A DNA stretch of 64,000 nucleotides from Diplonema papillatum (Eukaryota > Euglenozoa > Diplonemea > Diplonemida > Diplonemidae), in NCBI GenBank assembly GCA_030068145.1, contig JAPJBO010000049.1:434001-498000 (forward strand), written 5' to 3'. Both the position numbers and the translations under genes were made by a program. The notes beneath the pieces were generated by a model that worked only from the letters and a program-made list of their open reading frames with translations, did no database searches and was not told where the DNA came from. Of this stretch, positions 28,101 through 38,583 are shown piece after piece. Each line of letters starts with the position of its first letter. The stretch's first letter is position 1.

Positions 28101-29240
28101 CCCCTGCGTGGCGTCGCACACGGCGCACCCTGATTGACGAAAAAAAAAGTTTGCGCGGCAAACGCATCCACAAGACGGCAAACAAAAGGGAAGAACGGCG
28201 TGTTTCAGTTCTGGTTTTTCTTTTCTGGAGGGTGTGCCGGTTCCGAGCCCGGCGACACCTGTCGGAATATTACTCTAAGGTGGCTGTGTCCTGCATGCGC
28301 TGCAGAAGACGGAGAAGTGCGGAGGAAACCGCGTGTAGGGGGGCAGGAGCTTGGACGGTCAACCGCAAGATGCTAAACCCTGGGCCCGGGATTGCCCGGA
28401 CAACCCCGTCGGCTTTGCCCTGTGACCAACTGTCTCGATGGGCTCGTGTTCAGTGTAAGCCCCAAGGTTCGCCGCGCTTCGATGCTCTTGTTTGAGTAAA
28501 TTGTTAGCTGGTAGTTGGGAGGGACCTCTGGTGGTGATCTGGCTCCTGGTACGCACCTTGTGAAGGTTTGGTTCCGTGTTGCCTTACTCCAATGTTCTTG
28601 GGGCTCAAAGGTCTCTTTTGTCATGAGGTGCCTGTTGGAGGGGAGGCGGATGTGCTTTGACAAACGCACACAGCAATCTGCTACCAACACATGGAACATG
28701 GAGTGTCGGCACCCTGGTGGGGCGGATGCGTGAACGCATCGGCTCTGCTCTATCTGTTCACTCCGTGGCACGAACACATTCTTTATCTGCGTCGCGTCAC
28801 TTCTTGGCGCGACAAGCAGTGCAGCCACGACGTGCTGAATGACGGCTCAGCGTAAAGTATCCGCAGAGCACCAGTCTAGCTCATTCCGCGCGACTTGCGG
28901 CCATGCAGCGCGGCACCGTGGCACGAACACATTCTTTGACTGCACGTCGCGTCACTTCTTGGCGCTACAAGCAGTGCAGCCACGACGTACTGAATGACGG
29001 CTCAGCGTAAAGTATCCGTAGAGCACCAGTCTCGCTCATTCCGCGCGACTTGCGGCCATGCAGCGCGGCCCATGCGTGGTGAAGGGCGCCCTGGAGCCAG
29101 AGGGTTGTTAGACTTGGATACTGCCCTGTGGACACCATGGCGTGACATGGCAAAGGAGCCGTGCGGCAGGCTCCCCCGTCCTCTTTCACTCCGTAGCGCA
29201 AGCTTTCGGTCATCAACGACAACACCGCGTATGGTCGGGC
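28101..29240. other. Intergenic stretch with repeat D fragment and a tandem duplication
   Basis: A diverged D fragment lies at 28330-28495 (minus). About 152 bp are tandemly duplicated at 28762-28913 and 28914-29070. No gene is seen. Confidence 0.6.
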
Positions 29241-31227
29241 TCAGGCCACCTCAAGTGTGTCATGGTCATCTTCGGCCCACAACGCCAGATTGTCGCGGAG
29301 AAGCTGTTTTGTTTGCATCATAAAGGGATTATATACTTTTTTTTCAACGATTTTATTTGTTATGTGGCTGTTGGTGCGCTGAGAGCCAAAGGAGGTTGCC
29401 GATCGACGGATCGGCATACAAATTACAACCGTGGTTTACGTCCCCGCGATGGGTCCTTTATCTTCATCAGACAATCTCTGCGTATAGGCAGAAGCAAACA
29501 AAACGAAGCGTCAACACGTGGTTCAGTAGTTACAGCACCTTCGGTTCTTTGTCTGGCAGCTTTTGTCAACATTTCCTGCAAAGCCGGTGCTTGTGTTTAA
29601 AAAACAGGCCATGCCGGTCTACCCCACGACAACATGTATCGACTTTCGTGGTGCATCAACTCCCTCAATGAAAATGGATTATGAACTAGTCAGTAACTTC
29701 CAAGAACAGTTGCAACCGACAAGGGTTGCACCACGACGAAAGCGCGGAAAAAGTGACCCTTCTGGAGTCACGTAGCGAAAAGCTAGCGTAGTGTGGTACT
29801 CATTTGCATGCGAATGACTCCCCACTAACGCAACAAGAAGACCACCCGGCGCTTGAGATGCAAGTCAACGTCCTGACGTCTCTCGGAGGCGGAAACATGG
29901 CCGGACTCAACAAGAGGCCACAGATGGCGAGCCAGCAGGCGTTTGAAGCCGTGATGCGCGCCTACGAAGCCGCCGCACGAGAGCAGACGGCGAAGAAGGC
30001 CGGCGACAAGGTGCGAGCCATACCGCAGGCTGGGCTCCGCAAAGCTGCAACACTGAACGGCAGTTTTCGACCGCAGACGCATTACCCGTCGGGATGGGAG
30101 CGCAAGCAGGCTCGATGGAAGCACGAGGTCAAGCAGGAGAGACGAACTGCGCAGACTGAGCGCAAGACGTGCACCAAGGGCAGACCAGGACGTTGGGACC
30201 GTGCGAAGTCGAAGAAGGAGTCCAGAAGCGAAGCAACAACACCAACGCGGAAACGCAACCCGAAGGCAGCCAAGCGGACCTCCCAGGGCAGGGGGGAACC
30301 TGCGGCAGTGAAGTAACGAAGCTCATCCGAGTGTCCGATGAAACCCCTTGTCAATACCACCCAACGACTGCGACGCGCGTGCGAAATGTCGGACGCTAGC
30401 GTCTGTCAAGAGCATGCGCGACTCAGCCGTGTTTTAAAGGTGAGATGAGAGGCATCGGCTCACTCTGTCAAAGGACCATACCACTAACGCAACAAGAAGA
30501 GTGAAAAAGGTGATACCTGCACGATAGCTTTCGACTCCGCATATGACTCGTCATCAAGAGACTCGAGCTCGGACACAGCGTTGTCGAACGCCTTCTGCGC
30601 GATTTCGACCGCTTGCTGCCCGTTCTTGCCGATTTCGTACGCGAACACGGCGAAGTTGAGGGCGAGGCCAAGCCGGATGGGGTGCGTGTGCGGCAGGCTT
30701 CTGGCCGCGATGTCCTGCGCGCGGTGGTACGAATCAGACGCCGCGTCCTTGTGGAAGGGGGTGGAGCTGATCTCCGTGTAGTAGCGGTGGTAGTCCGCTT
30801 TGGACTTCAGGTAAAAGACTTGCTCCTCCGGTCCCTTCGCGTTCGGGATCAAGTGCGACTCGAGCAGCGAGAACAGCTCGTCGCAGATGTCCTCGATCTC
30901 TTTTTCGACGGTCTTCCGCAGGCCGCCGATGAGCCTCGTCTCCTTCGCGTTGCCCTTGATCTCCTCGCGGTCTTCGGCGCCGGCCACGATCCGCCAGCTC
31001 AGCCGCTTCGGCGATATCAGCATCTTATAGGCCATGGACACCAGGTTGCGCTCCTCCGTCGTCAGGTCGGGGTGCATCTTGATCACCTTCCGGAGGCACA
31101 GCGCCATCTCCTCGTACCGTTCGGCTTGCTCGCACAGCTTCGCCATGTACACAAGCTCCACTCGGTCGTCGGGCAGTTGAAACCCGGCGTTGCTGTTGCC
31201 GCCGCCGGTGTTAGCCATCGCAGGCAT
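29241..31227 (-). CDS. 14-3-3 protein, two exons
   Basis: 14-3-3 proteins are dimeric cytosolic adaptors that bind phosphoserine/threonine motifs. Exon 1 (31227-30517, 237 codons) and exon 2 (29303-29241, 20 codons plus stop) join in phase 0 over a 1213-bp intron with GTATCA donor and ACAG acceptor, giving 257 residues, a normal length. Signature stretches include YMAKLCEQAERYEEMA, RNLVSMAYK, VFYLKSKADYHRY and LALNFAVFAYEI; the HRY pair is the conserved phosphate-binding Arg-Tyr. The last exon supplies LLRDNLALWAEDD, the ninth helix, plus a short acidic tail. The second Met (31218) is an alternative start. The intron carries repeat L and, antisense, the ORF-bearing repeat H. J-type blocks lie upstream at 31340-31470. 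Confidence 0.95.
29505..29645 (+). repeat. Dispersed repeat L in the 14-3-3 intron
   Basis: Shares ACACGTGGTTC and the tail TTTCCTGCAAAGCCGGTGCT with other L and C copies. Confidence 0.65.
29971..30460 (+). mobile_element. Repeat H with a 170-codon basic ORF
   Basis: A plus-strand ORF (29804-30316) encodes a Lys/Arg-rich product with no recognised domain (segments such as AREQTAKKAGDK and SFRPQTHYPSGWERKQARWK). The DNA from about 29971 to 30460 recurs at 59127-59560, where frameshifts and stops break the frame. The second copy shows the unit is a dispersed element rather than a 14-3-3 exon; it lies antisense in the 14-3-3 intron. It may be a fragment of a retroelement or an unknown transposon. 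Whether the ORF is translated is unknown. Confidence 0.6.
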
Positions 31228-31339
31228 GCTATGCGGCGAAGAATTGGAGGGCAAAAAGTGTGCAGTTTCTTTTTGTGCACGTCGGCCTGCGTAATTTTTT
31301 TGAGATGGGAGAGAGGGCGGCGCGCTTGTCTGCGTGCGG

Positions 31340-31470
31340 GCGTGTTGGAGCTCAGTTGTGGGGAATCCCTGCACGGCAGGTGCCGACGCTGCTGCTTAGT
31401 CTTGTCGGCTGTGTGTGTGCGTGTGTTGGAATTCAATCGCGAGTAACCCCTGAAGCGGAGGTTGGCCCGA
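31340..31470. repeat. J-type blocks upstream of 14-3-3
   Basis: GTTGGAGCTCAGTTGTGGGG and GTTGGAATTCAATCGCGAGT match the J flanks at 13020 and 13360. Here the GT runs have shrunk to a few units. The blocks would lie in the 5' UTR or promoter. Confidence 0.7.
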
Positions 31471-31794
31471 GTTTCCTTCACGCCACAGCTGATGGTCCTG
31501 CCGGCTGCTTGTGGTGGCCGCGCGCTGATGTAAACTGCAGCCTCGTTTGGTTAAGGCTCCCTGCTTCATGACCCATGTGCTGCTGGTTGCAACACGTATC
31601 TGGGGGCAATCGCCTCTTTTTACACGCGGTGCGGCGGGGTGCTCCATGCCTCGTGCAACTTGTCCGTCGCATTCCTCGCTCGCCTTGCTGTTGGTGTGGT
31701 CTGTGTTGACCCAGCTAGTGAGTTGCAACCGCAAGCTGAGCGGCTATGAAAGTCGAGTCGGCTACTTTTAGCCTCGTGCTTAGTTGAGATGCAA

Positions 31795-32615
31795 CAGTTC
31801 ACCAGGGTGAAAAGTTAGCTTGTAAACGACGGATGCGGGGTTCCTTTTTCTTGTGGGCTGTTGTGGGCGGCAAGCACGAATCATGGATTGGCGCAACAGT
31901 GCACCAGGGTGAAAAGTTAGCTTGTAAACGACGGACGCGGGGTTCCTTTTTCATGTGGGCTGTTGTGGGCGGCAAGCACGAATCATGGATTGGCGCAACA
32001 GTTCACCAGGGTGAAAAGTTAGCTTGTAAACGACGGATGCGGGGTTCCTTTTTCTTGTGGGCTGTTGTGGGCGGCAAGCACGAATCATGGATTGGCGCAA
32101 CAGTTCACCAGGGTGAAAAGTTAGCTTGTAAACGACGGATGCGGGGTTCCTTTTTCTTGTGGGCTGTTGTGGGCGGCAAGCACGAATCATGGATTGGCGC
32201 AACAGTTCACCAGGGTGAAAAGTTAGCTTGTAAACGACGGATGCGGGGTTCCTTTTTCTTGTGGGCTGTTGTGGGCGGCAAGCACGAATCATGGATTGGC
32301 GCAACAGTTCACCAGGGTGAAAAGTTAGCTTGTAAACGACGGATGCGGGGTTCCTTTTTCTTGTGGGCTGTTGTGGGCGGCAAGCACGAATCATGGATTG
32401 GCGCAACAGTTCACCAGGGTGAAAAGTTAGCTTGTAAACGACGGACGCGGGGTTCCTTTTTCTTGTGGGCTGTTGTGGGCGGCATGCACGAACCATGGAT
32501 TGGCGCAACAGTTCACCAGGGTGAAAAGTTAGCTTGTAAACGACGGACGCGGGGTTCCTTTTTCTTGTGGGCTGTTGTGGGCGGCATGCACGAACCATGC
32601 ATTGCCGCACTCTCG
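31795..32615. repeat. 102-bp minisatellite, eight copies
   Basis: Each unit holds GGTGAAAAGTTAGCTTGTAA and ATTGGCGCAACAG. The period is 34 codons, so one frame on each strand stays open (303 codons plus, 219 minus). Differences between units include both silent and replacement changes and show no coding constraint I can see. Confidence 0.93.
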
Positions 32616-32749
32616 TCCCCTCTCCATCGTGCTCGCCTCCAGGAAGAAGTGTACGGGTTTTTGCCTGGACGCTTTTCGTGTTATTCTGCAGATGCTTTGA
32701 GCTATCTTTGTGGCTATGCTTTCAGTCGTCTTCCCCACGGTTGAGTGCA

Positions 32750-33380
32750 CAAATGGTGCCGCGCCAATTGCCCACGCGTATCTCGGCTCGACAAGGCTGG
32801 CATTAACGCAAAGGGGGGCGGCCGCAACGTGTAAGAAGGCAAGGTAAACGGAACCGCACGGCCACACTCAGAGCAAGGCAAAGCCGCCCTGGGGCAAGAC
32901 AAAGCGAGGACACGGGCGGCGTTCTGATCCCTGGGCTCACATTCCCTGTCGTCACTGAGAGAACAATCCAGCCCATTAATACCCTTAGACTGCGCCATTC
33001 GTCAAGGCAAGGATAGGGTCCGTGCAGATGATGTCCGAGTCGATTGGTGCGGGTCGGAAACATCGTCACGGAATGGTTGAGAAGGCAAGAGGCGCCCAAC
33101 TAGTGCACCACCAGTTCGCTGTATTCCGAAGACTCAGCTTGCTGCAACTAACGTACTTACCCACAGTGCCACGTGGCAACACGATCGTTAACGTACTGTG
33201 GCAAGCACCTGAGCGCCACTGAGACCGCCCGTTTCAAGTTGAATTCGAACCTAAGCCCTGGCATCCCGCATGCGTCTTACTGTTCGTCAAGAGTGGACAT
33301 GTTGCACGCGCTGAAGGAGTAAGGGCAACAGTGCATTCTCCATACAGCTTTTAACATGCTACGCTCTCATCACCACGGAC
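32750..33380. other. Downstream flank of Gemin2, no gene seen
   Basis: Only short ORFs. A diverged D fragment lies at about 33460-33530, adjacent. Also, 33 bp at 32672-32704 (TTTTCGTGTTATTCTGCAGA) recur at 53427-53459. Confidence 0.5.
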
Positions 33381-33622
33381 TTGCGTTCGGGCGAGCCGCA
33401 AGGTACGACACACCCTGATGCCTTTGTTCAGGGACAGTGCCGTACAGCTGCTTGATCTGTTTGTCGTGGTCCTGCTGTACCGCCGACCACGTGAAGCCTT
33501 GCTTCCGTGTGGCTAGCTCTCTGCGGTACATGGCGGTGCTGCTGAGAATGTTGAAGAGTCGGCGGCCACACATTTCTGCGACGTAGACCGATGGCACCCA
33601 CGATGACTTGGACGCGACTGGC

Positions 33623-35018
33623 TTACTCGCTGACAACGTCGTACGGCCAAAGCGTCGCCGCATTGCCTTGCCTGAAGTACGAGTGCGTGACTGTGACGAG
33701 GGCTGCAATCAGTCCCACTAGTTTGTCCACATCCAGATTCTTGACGGGCACACCCGACCGCGCGCGCCCTTCTTCAGAGAGGAGTCCCCAGGCGTCGATC
33801 TGTGTGAGGGTGGGCACTCGGTTCTCGTGTTGAGGAATAAAGGGGAGGCGAGAAAGGTTGCGGTGGTCGCCGTTGGTCAGTGGTTAGTTTGTGCTATCTC
33901 CGCTCTTTTCCAAACTTAACTCCACAGTAATGTGCTCGTGATATCAGTGACGAAGACGTGTTCTTACTTCTCTCTTTCATCAAGGCAGTTCTGGTCAGAC
34001 AATACGAAGAGCAGAAACCCCACAGCAATGCGCTAGTGATATCAGTTACAAAGACGTGTTCTTCCTTCTCTCTTTGTTCAAAGCAGTTCTGGTCGGACAA
34101 TACGAAGAGCAGAAACCCCACAGCAATGCGCTAGTGATATCAGTTACAAAGACGTGTTCTTATTTCTCTCTTTGTTCAAGGCAGACAAAGACGTGTTCTC
34201 ACTTCTCCCTTTGTTCAAGGCAGTTCTCGACAGACAGTTACGAAGAGCAGAAACTCCGCAGCTAAGCCCCATACCTGATTCCAGAGCAGGCACAAGGACC
34301 GCTGCAGCTCCGCCAGAGCCGTTTGGTCCGCCGGCCGAAGCGGCTGCTCGAGGCAGACGAGCACGGCGTAGAGCCACGAAAGCGAGCCGGACACGCCGTT
34401 GCCGACGGCCTGGTAGCACATTTTGACCAAATTCGCCTCCTTCGCCGAGTACGCCGCGACGTCGACGCCGGTCGGCGCCACCGGCGAGTTGCAGAGCCAG
34501 TTCTTGTGGCAGATGACGAGCCACGAGAGGGTCAGCTGGTCGATGCAGAGCATCACGTCGACGGTCGGCGGCGCCGGCGACTTGCCGAGGCAGAACGACT
34601 TCCAGTGCGAGCTGTCCCTGTCGGCGGGGACGGCGCGGGTTGGTTTGGGAGGGGCTGGCAAGTCTTTGCTGCGGATCGCCCTCATCTTCCCGCGCAGGTG
34701 GATGAACTCGCCCAGGGTGGCCCTGCGCCACGCTGCGTTGGGGACGAGGTGCTCTGCGAGGGTCCGGCCAGGCGGAGCGACGCGCTGGGCCTTCCGCTGG
34801 GACTCTCGGAGGATCGAGTCGCGGTTCTTCGCGACCATCACCGCCGGGCACTTCTTCGCCTCCGCCCGGACCCGGCGCAGGTACTCGTCGCCGTTCATCG
34901 GCGGGCGCGTCGTGTCGTCCTCGACGGAGTCGTCGAGCGGCAGGCACGCACGAGGCGCCTCATTCTCCGTCTCGTCGTCTTCACCGTCCCGGCCTCTCTT
35001 CTTCCGCCGGTTCGCCAT
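33623..35018 (-). CDS. Gemin2/Brr1-like SMN-interacting protein, two exons
   Basis: Gemin2 binds SMN and the Sm-protein ring during cytoplasmic assembly of spliceosomal snRNPs. Exon 1 (35018-34275, 248 codons) and exon 2 (33799-33623, 58 codons plus stop) join in phase 0 across a 475-bp intron (CAG|GTATGG donor, CACACAG acceptor), giving 306 residues, near the family's usual 280. Family hallmarks are GDEYLRRVRAEAKKCPAVMV near residue 42, the SHWKSFCLG segment, SLSWLYAVLVCLEQPL, and in exon 2 LVGLIAALVTVTHSYFRQ, which aligns with the closing helix of Gemin2. The N-terminus is basic then acidic (MANRRKKRGRDGEDDETEN). The intron carries a 98-bp tandem repeat. Copies of its 5' end fill the next 1.8 kb upstream. 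Confidence 0.85.
33920..34255. repeat. 98-bp tandem repeat, about three copies
   Basis: Units start near 33935, 34033 and 34131 (CTAGTGATATCAGTTACAAA). The last is truncated and rearranged. The array lies in the Gemin2 intron and ends about 20 bp from the donor of exon 1. Confidence 0.9.
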
Positions 35019-35054
35019 CCCACGATGCCTTTGACACCTTCCCTCCACCCGCTG

Positions 35055-36850
35055 TGATGTGTATTTGCTACAAGGTGCAAGATGCTTACAACTGCCATTT
35101 TGGGGTCGCGATCTTTCGGGCCAACGCCGGCACGCGACCACGACAGTTGTCCGGAACCCTGAGCACTGGCTGTCGTGTCGTCCAGCGGCAGGCACGCACG
35201 AGGCGTTTCCTTCTGCCTTTCTTCTTCCGTCGGTTCGCCATTCCACAAAGCCCTGCTGAAATGTTGCTACAAGGTGCAAGGTGTTCAAAACTGCCCTATT
35301 TTGGGTCAGAATATTTCGAGCAAATGCCGTTCCTACGGATCGATCTGATCTTCCCACGTAGGGTGGATGAACTCGCTTATTGGGTGGCTCTGCGCCATGC
35401 TGCGTTGGGGACGAGGTGCTCTGCGAGGGTCCGGCCAGGCGGAGCGACGCGCTGGGCCTTCCGCTGGGACTCTCGGAGGATCGAGTCGCGGTTCTTCGCG
35501 ACCATCACCGCCGGGCACTTCTTCGCCTCCGCCCGGACCCGGCGCAGGTACTCGTCGCCGTTCATCGGCGGGCGCGTCGTGTCGTCCTCGACGGAGTCGT
35601 CGAGCGGCAGGCACGCACGAGGCGCCTCATTCTCCGTCTCGTCGTCTTCACCGTCCCGGCCTCTCTTCTTCCGCCGGTTCGCCATCCCACGATGCCTTTG
35701 ACACCTTCCCTCCACCCGCTGTGATGTGTATTTGCTACAAGGTGTAAGATGCTTACAACTGCCATTTTGGGGTCGCGATCTTTCGGGCCAACGCCGGCAC
35801 GCGACCACGACAGTTGTCGTCCAGCGGCAGGCACGCACGAGGCGTTTCCTTCTGCCTTTCTTCTTCCGTCGGTTCGCCATTCCACGAAGCCCTGCTGAAA
35901 TGTGGTGTTGCTACAAGGTGCAAGGTGTTCAAAACTGCCCTATTTTGGGTCAGAATATTTCGAGCAAATGCCGTTCGATCTGATCTTCCCACGTAGGGTG
36001 GATGAACTCGCCTATTGGGTGGCTCTGCGCCATGCTGCGTTGCGGACGAGGTACTCTGCGAGGGTCCGGCCAGGCGGAGCGACGCGCTGGGCCTTCCGCT
36101 GGGACTCTCGGAGGATCGAGTCGCGGTTCTTCGCGACCATCACCGCCGGGCACTTCTTCGCCTCCGCCCGGACCCGGCGCAGGTACTCGTCGCCGTTCAT
36201 CGGCGGGCGCGTCGTGTCGTCCTCGACGGAGTCGTCGAGCGGCAGGCACGCACGAGGCGCCTCATTCTCCGTCTCGTCGTCTTCACCGTCCCGGCCTCTC
36301 TTCTTCCGCCGGTTCGCCATCCCACGATGCCTTCGACACCTTCCCTCCACCCGCTGTGATGTGTATTTGCTACAAGGTGTAAGATGCTTACAACTGCCAT
36401 TTTGGGGTCGCGATCTTTCGGGCCAACGCCGGCACGCGACCACGACAGTTGTCCGGAACCCTGAGCACTGGCTGTCGTGTCGTCCAGCGGCAGGCACGCA
36501 CGAGGCGCCTCATTCTCCGTCTCGTCGTCTTCACCGTCCCGGCCCCTCTTCTTCCGCCGGTTCGCCATCCCACGATGCCTTTGACACCTTCCCTCCACCC
36601 GCTGTGATGTGTATTTGCTACAAGGTGTAAGATGCTTACAACTGCCATTTTGGGGTCGCGATCTTTCGGGCCAACGCCGGCACGCGACCACGACAGTTGT
36701 CCGGAACCCTGAGCACTGGCTGTCGTGTCGTCCAGCGGCAGGCACGCACGAGGCGCCTCATTCTCCGTCTCGTCGTCTTCACCGTCCCGGCCTCTCTTCT
36801 TCCGCCGGTTCGCCATCCCACGATGCCTTCGACACCTTCCCTCCACCCGC
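35055..36850 (-). pseudogene. Array of Gemin2 5'-end echoes
   Basis: Starts matching the Gemin2 ATG occur at 35685, 36320, 36578 and 36816, all on the gene's strand. The first two run about 100 codons (35377-35685 and 36012-36320), then diverge near the codons for LGEFIHL; the last two hold only about 30. Each carries the same upstream block (shared GATGTGTATTTGCTACAAGG and CCATTTTGGGGTCGCGATCT). More diverged starts lie at about 35250 and 35885. The best copies match the parent almost perfectly over the coding part. None contains the C-terminal half, so all are truncated. Confidence 0.88.
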
Positions 36851-36869
36851 TGAGACGTGGATTTGCTCA

Positions 36870-37305
36870 GAACCCTTGCACATAGGACCGAAGAATGGGT
36901 TGACTGGTTAAGGTAAGACGAAATCTACTGCGCAGGCGCTTCGCGGGTAGATGGAGAAAGGGTGAGGAGTGTTGCTTGTGGTTGGTGATAGTGTCACTCC
37001 GTGGCTAAACCCCAGTGCCCACTGAACGAGTATAGGGTGGCGTGCTTAGGATTGGGTGGAGTGATGGTTGCTTTACTTCGGCGTGAAAAGCTAGGGGGTT
37101 TCAAACTCATAGACTCTTGACTACGTTCAGGGTCAGAAAAATTGCCTCTGTTTCTGGTTGAGTCGGCCGTCCACTGCTTACAGGCTTCCTCCGCTAGGAT
37201 TGGTCAAGATTGCGCACTCGAGGACGTATACTATATGACTCTTCTGAGAGCTCTCGCTTCTTCCAAAGGTAAATGCATATTTTCGTCGCACTTCGTCCTC
37301 CGTAC
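36870..37305. other. Intergenic stretch, no gene seen
   Basis: Lies beyond the last Gemin2 echo. Nothing recognisable. Confidence 0.4.
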
Positions 37306-37310
37306 TAGGT

Positions 37311-37570
37311 ACCAGGGAAAGCCTGCTACACGGGAGCCAAGCTCCACGTGTTCGGTGGTACTGCAGAGCCAGTGGCCTACGGGTCAAGTGGCTACCGACT
37401 ACCCAAACTATAGCATCAAGGCGTGGCGCACCTTGGGGCTTGGCGCTCGCGCTGAACGCAAGCTCGTCGAGACGGTCAGCCGCAGGGCAGAGCGGACGGG
37501 GTTGTGGCACTGTGCTGCCTCCAACTCAAGCTTTGCAAGCTGTGGTTGTTCCTGGACCAGGAGTGGCCTT
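37311..37570 (+). repeat. Dispersed repeat D
   Basis: About 260 bp, starting GGTACCAGGGAAAGCCTGCT, recurs at 39302-39572 and inverted at 56915-57200, with fragments at 12128, 28330 and 33460. The 3' end is CTGGACCAGGAG(T/C)GGCC followed by T-rich DNA. No coding capacity is clear. Confidence 0.88.
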
Positions 37571-37719
37571 TTTCTTCCTTTCCTTCGTCGCACTTCGGCC
37601 TCCGTTGGCGCGCCGCGTAGGGTCTACTCGCCGAATAAACGCGGAAAGAAAGAACGCAGCTTTGGTTTTAGCGTTTATTCGCTTTTCTTTGTACGTTAAC
37701 TTGTTGAAATGGTTTTGAG

Positions 37720-38110
37720 TCGCAGCTCTTGACAGAACGGATGAAAACGAAGAAAATTGGAGGACAAAACGCCCTCCCGTTTTCTGTCCCGGCGCTTGCT
37801 GACCGCCTGCCGCCCCTATTGCGGCACCTGTGCTCGCTCGAGCAGAATCCGGGAAGGAGCTGGCGCGGAATGACACCGCGTGGGGCCCGGAGATACGGAT
37901 CCACTCGCAGCTCTTGACAGATGAAAAGAAGCAAACTGGAGGCCAACGCCCTTCCGTTTCCCGTCCCGCCTATTGCGGCATTTGTGACGACGGAATGCGT
38001 TGGACCCTACCAGCAGCTATCCACTTTCCTGCCGATGTGAGCGTCAGCTTGGAAGCTGTCTGCGTGCCATCCCACGGGCAACCGCGTTAAACACCCGTGT
38101 GTCGAGGTCC
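37720..38110. other. Short diverged direct repeat
   Basis: About 100 bp at 37728-37835 recur in shortened form at 37910-37990 (CTTGACAGA, GGAGG, CGCCC, TATTGCGGCA words in order). No gene is seen. Confidence 0.5.
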
Positions 38111-38205
38111 GGAACACAATGCCATCAGACCATTCCCGCGTCCCTTCCGCAGCAGCGTCAGACCATTCCCGTCGACAAACGTGGCTTTTCCCGAAGATAC
38201 GGATC

Positions 38206-38529
38206 CACTCGCTTGCCTTCTCAGGCAGCAGAAGCTTTCGGCTGCGCGCTGCGCTGCAAGAGCCGCTTGCGTTCGATCCTCATGAGCTTTTTGTTGATGG
38301 CGGACCGATTGCGCTCCGCGACCCGCTTGAACAGTCGATCGGCGCGGTCCTTGGTCACCAGCCTTCACGTACAGGCTCATCAGCAGCATCGCCGCCGCGT
38401 CGATTTCCCTGGACGGCCCGTCGGGGTCCACTGCGCCTCGCCCCGGATCTCGTCCGCCCACTTCATGATTTCGCGGTTGGCGTGCGCCCGGTCGTCGGAA
38501 GTCTCGTACGCGTCGTAAAACGGGAGGTG
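38206..38529 (-). pseudogene. Echo of the 3' end of the PPR gene
   Basis: Repeats 38571-38893, the last part of the small PPR gene, with about 10 changes including single-base indels that break the frame. The flank TACCAGCAGCTATCCACTTT occurs both before this copy (38008) and between copy and gene (38533). Same strand as the parent, directly downstream of its stop. Confidence 0.88.
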
Positions 38530-38583
38530 GCCTTACCAGCAGCTATCCACTTTCCTGCCGACGTGATCCACTCGCTTGCCTTC

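Noticed and set aside
33370..33620. ORF after the Gemin2 stop as an extra Gemin2 exon
   Set aside because: Part of it is a D-family repeat, the phase does not fit, and exon 2 already ends where Gemin2 proteins end.
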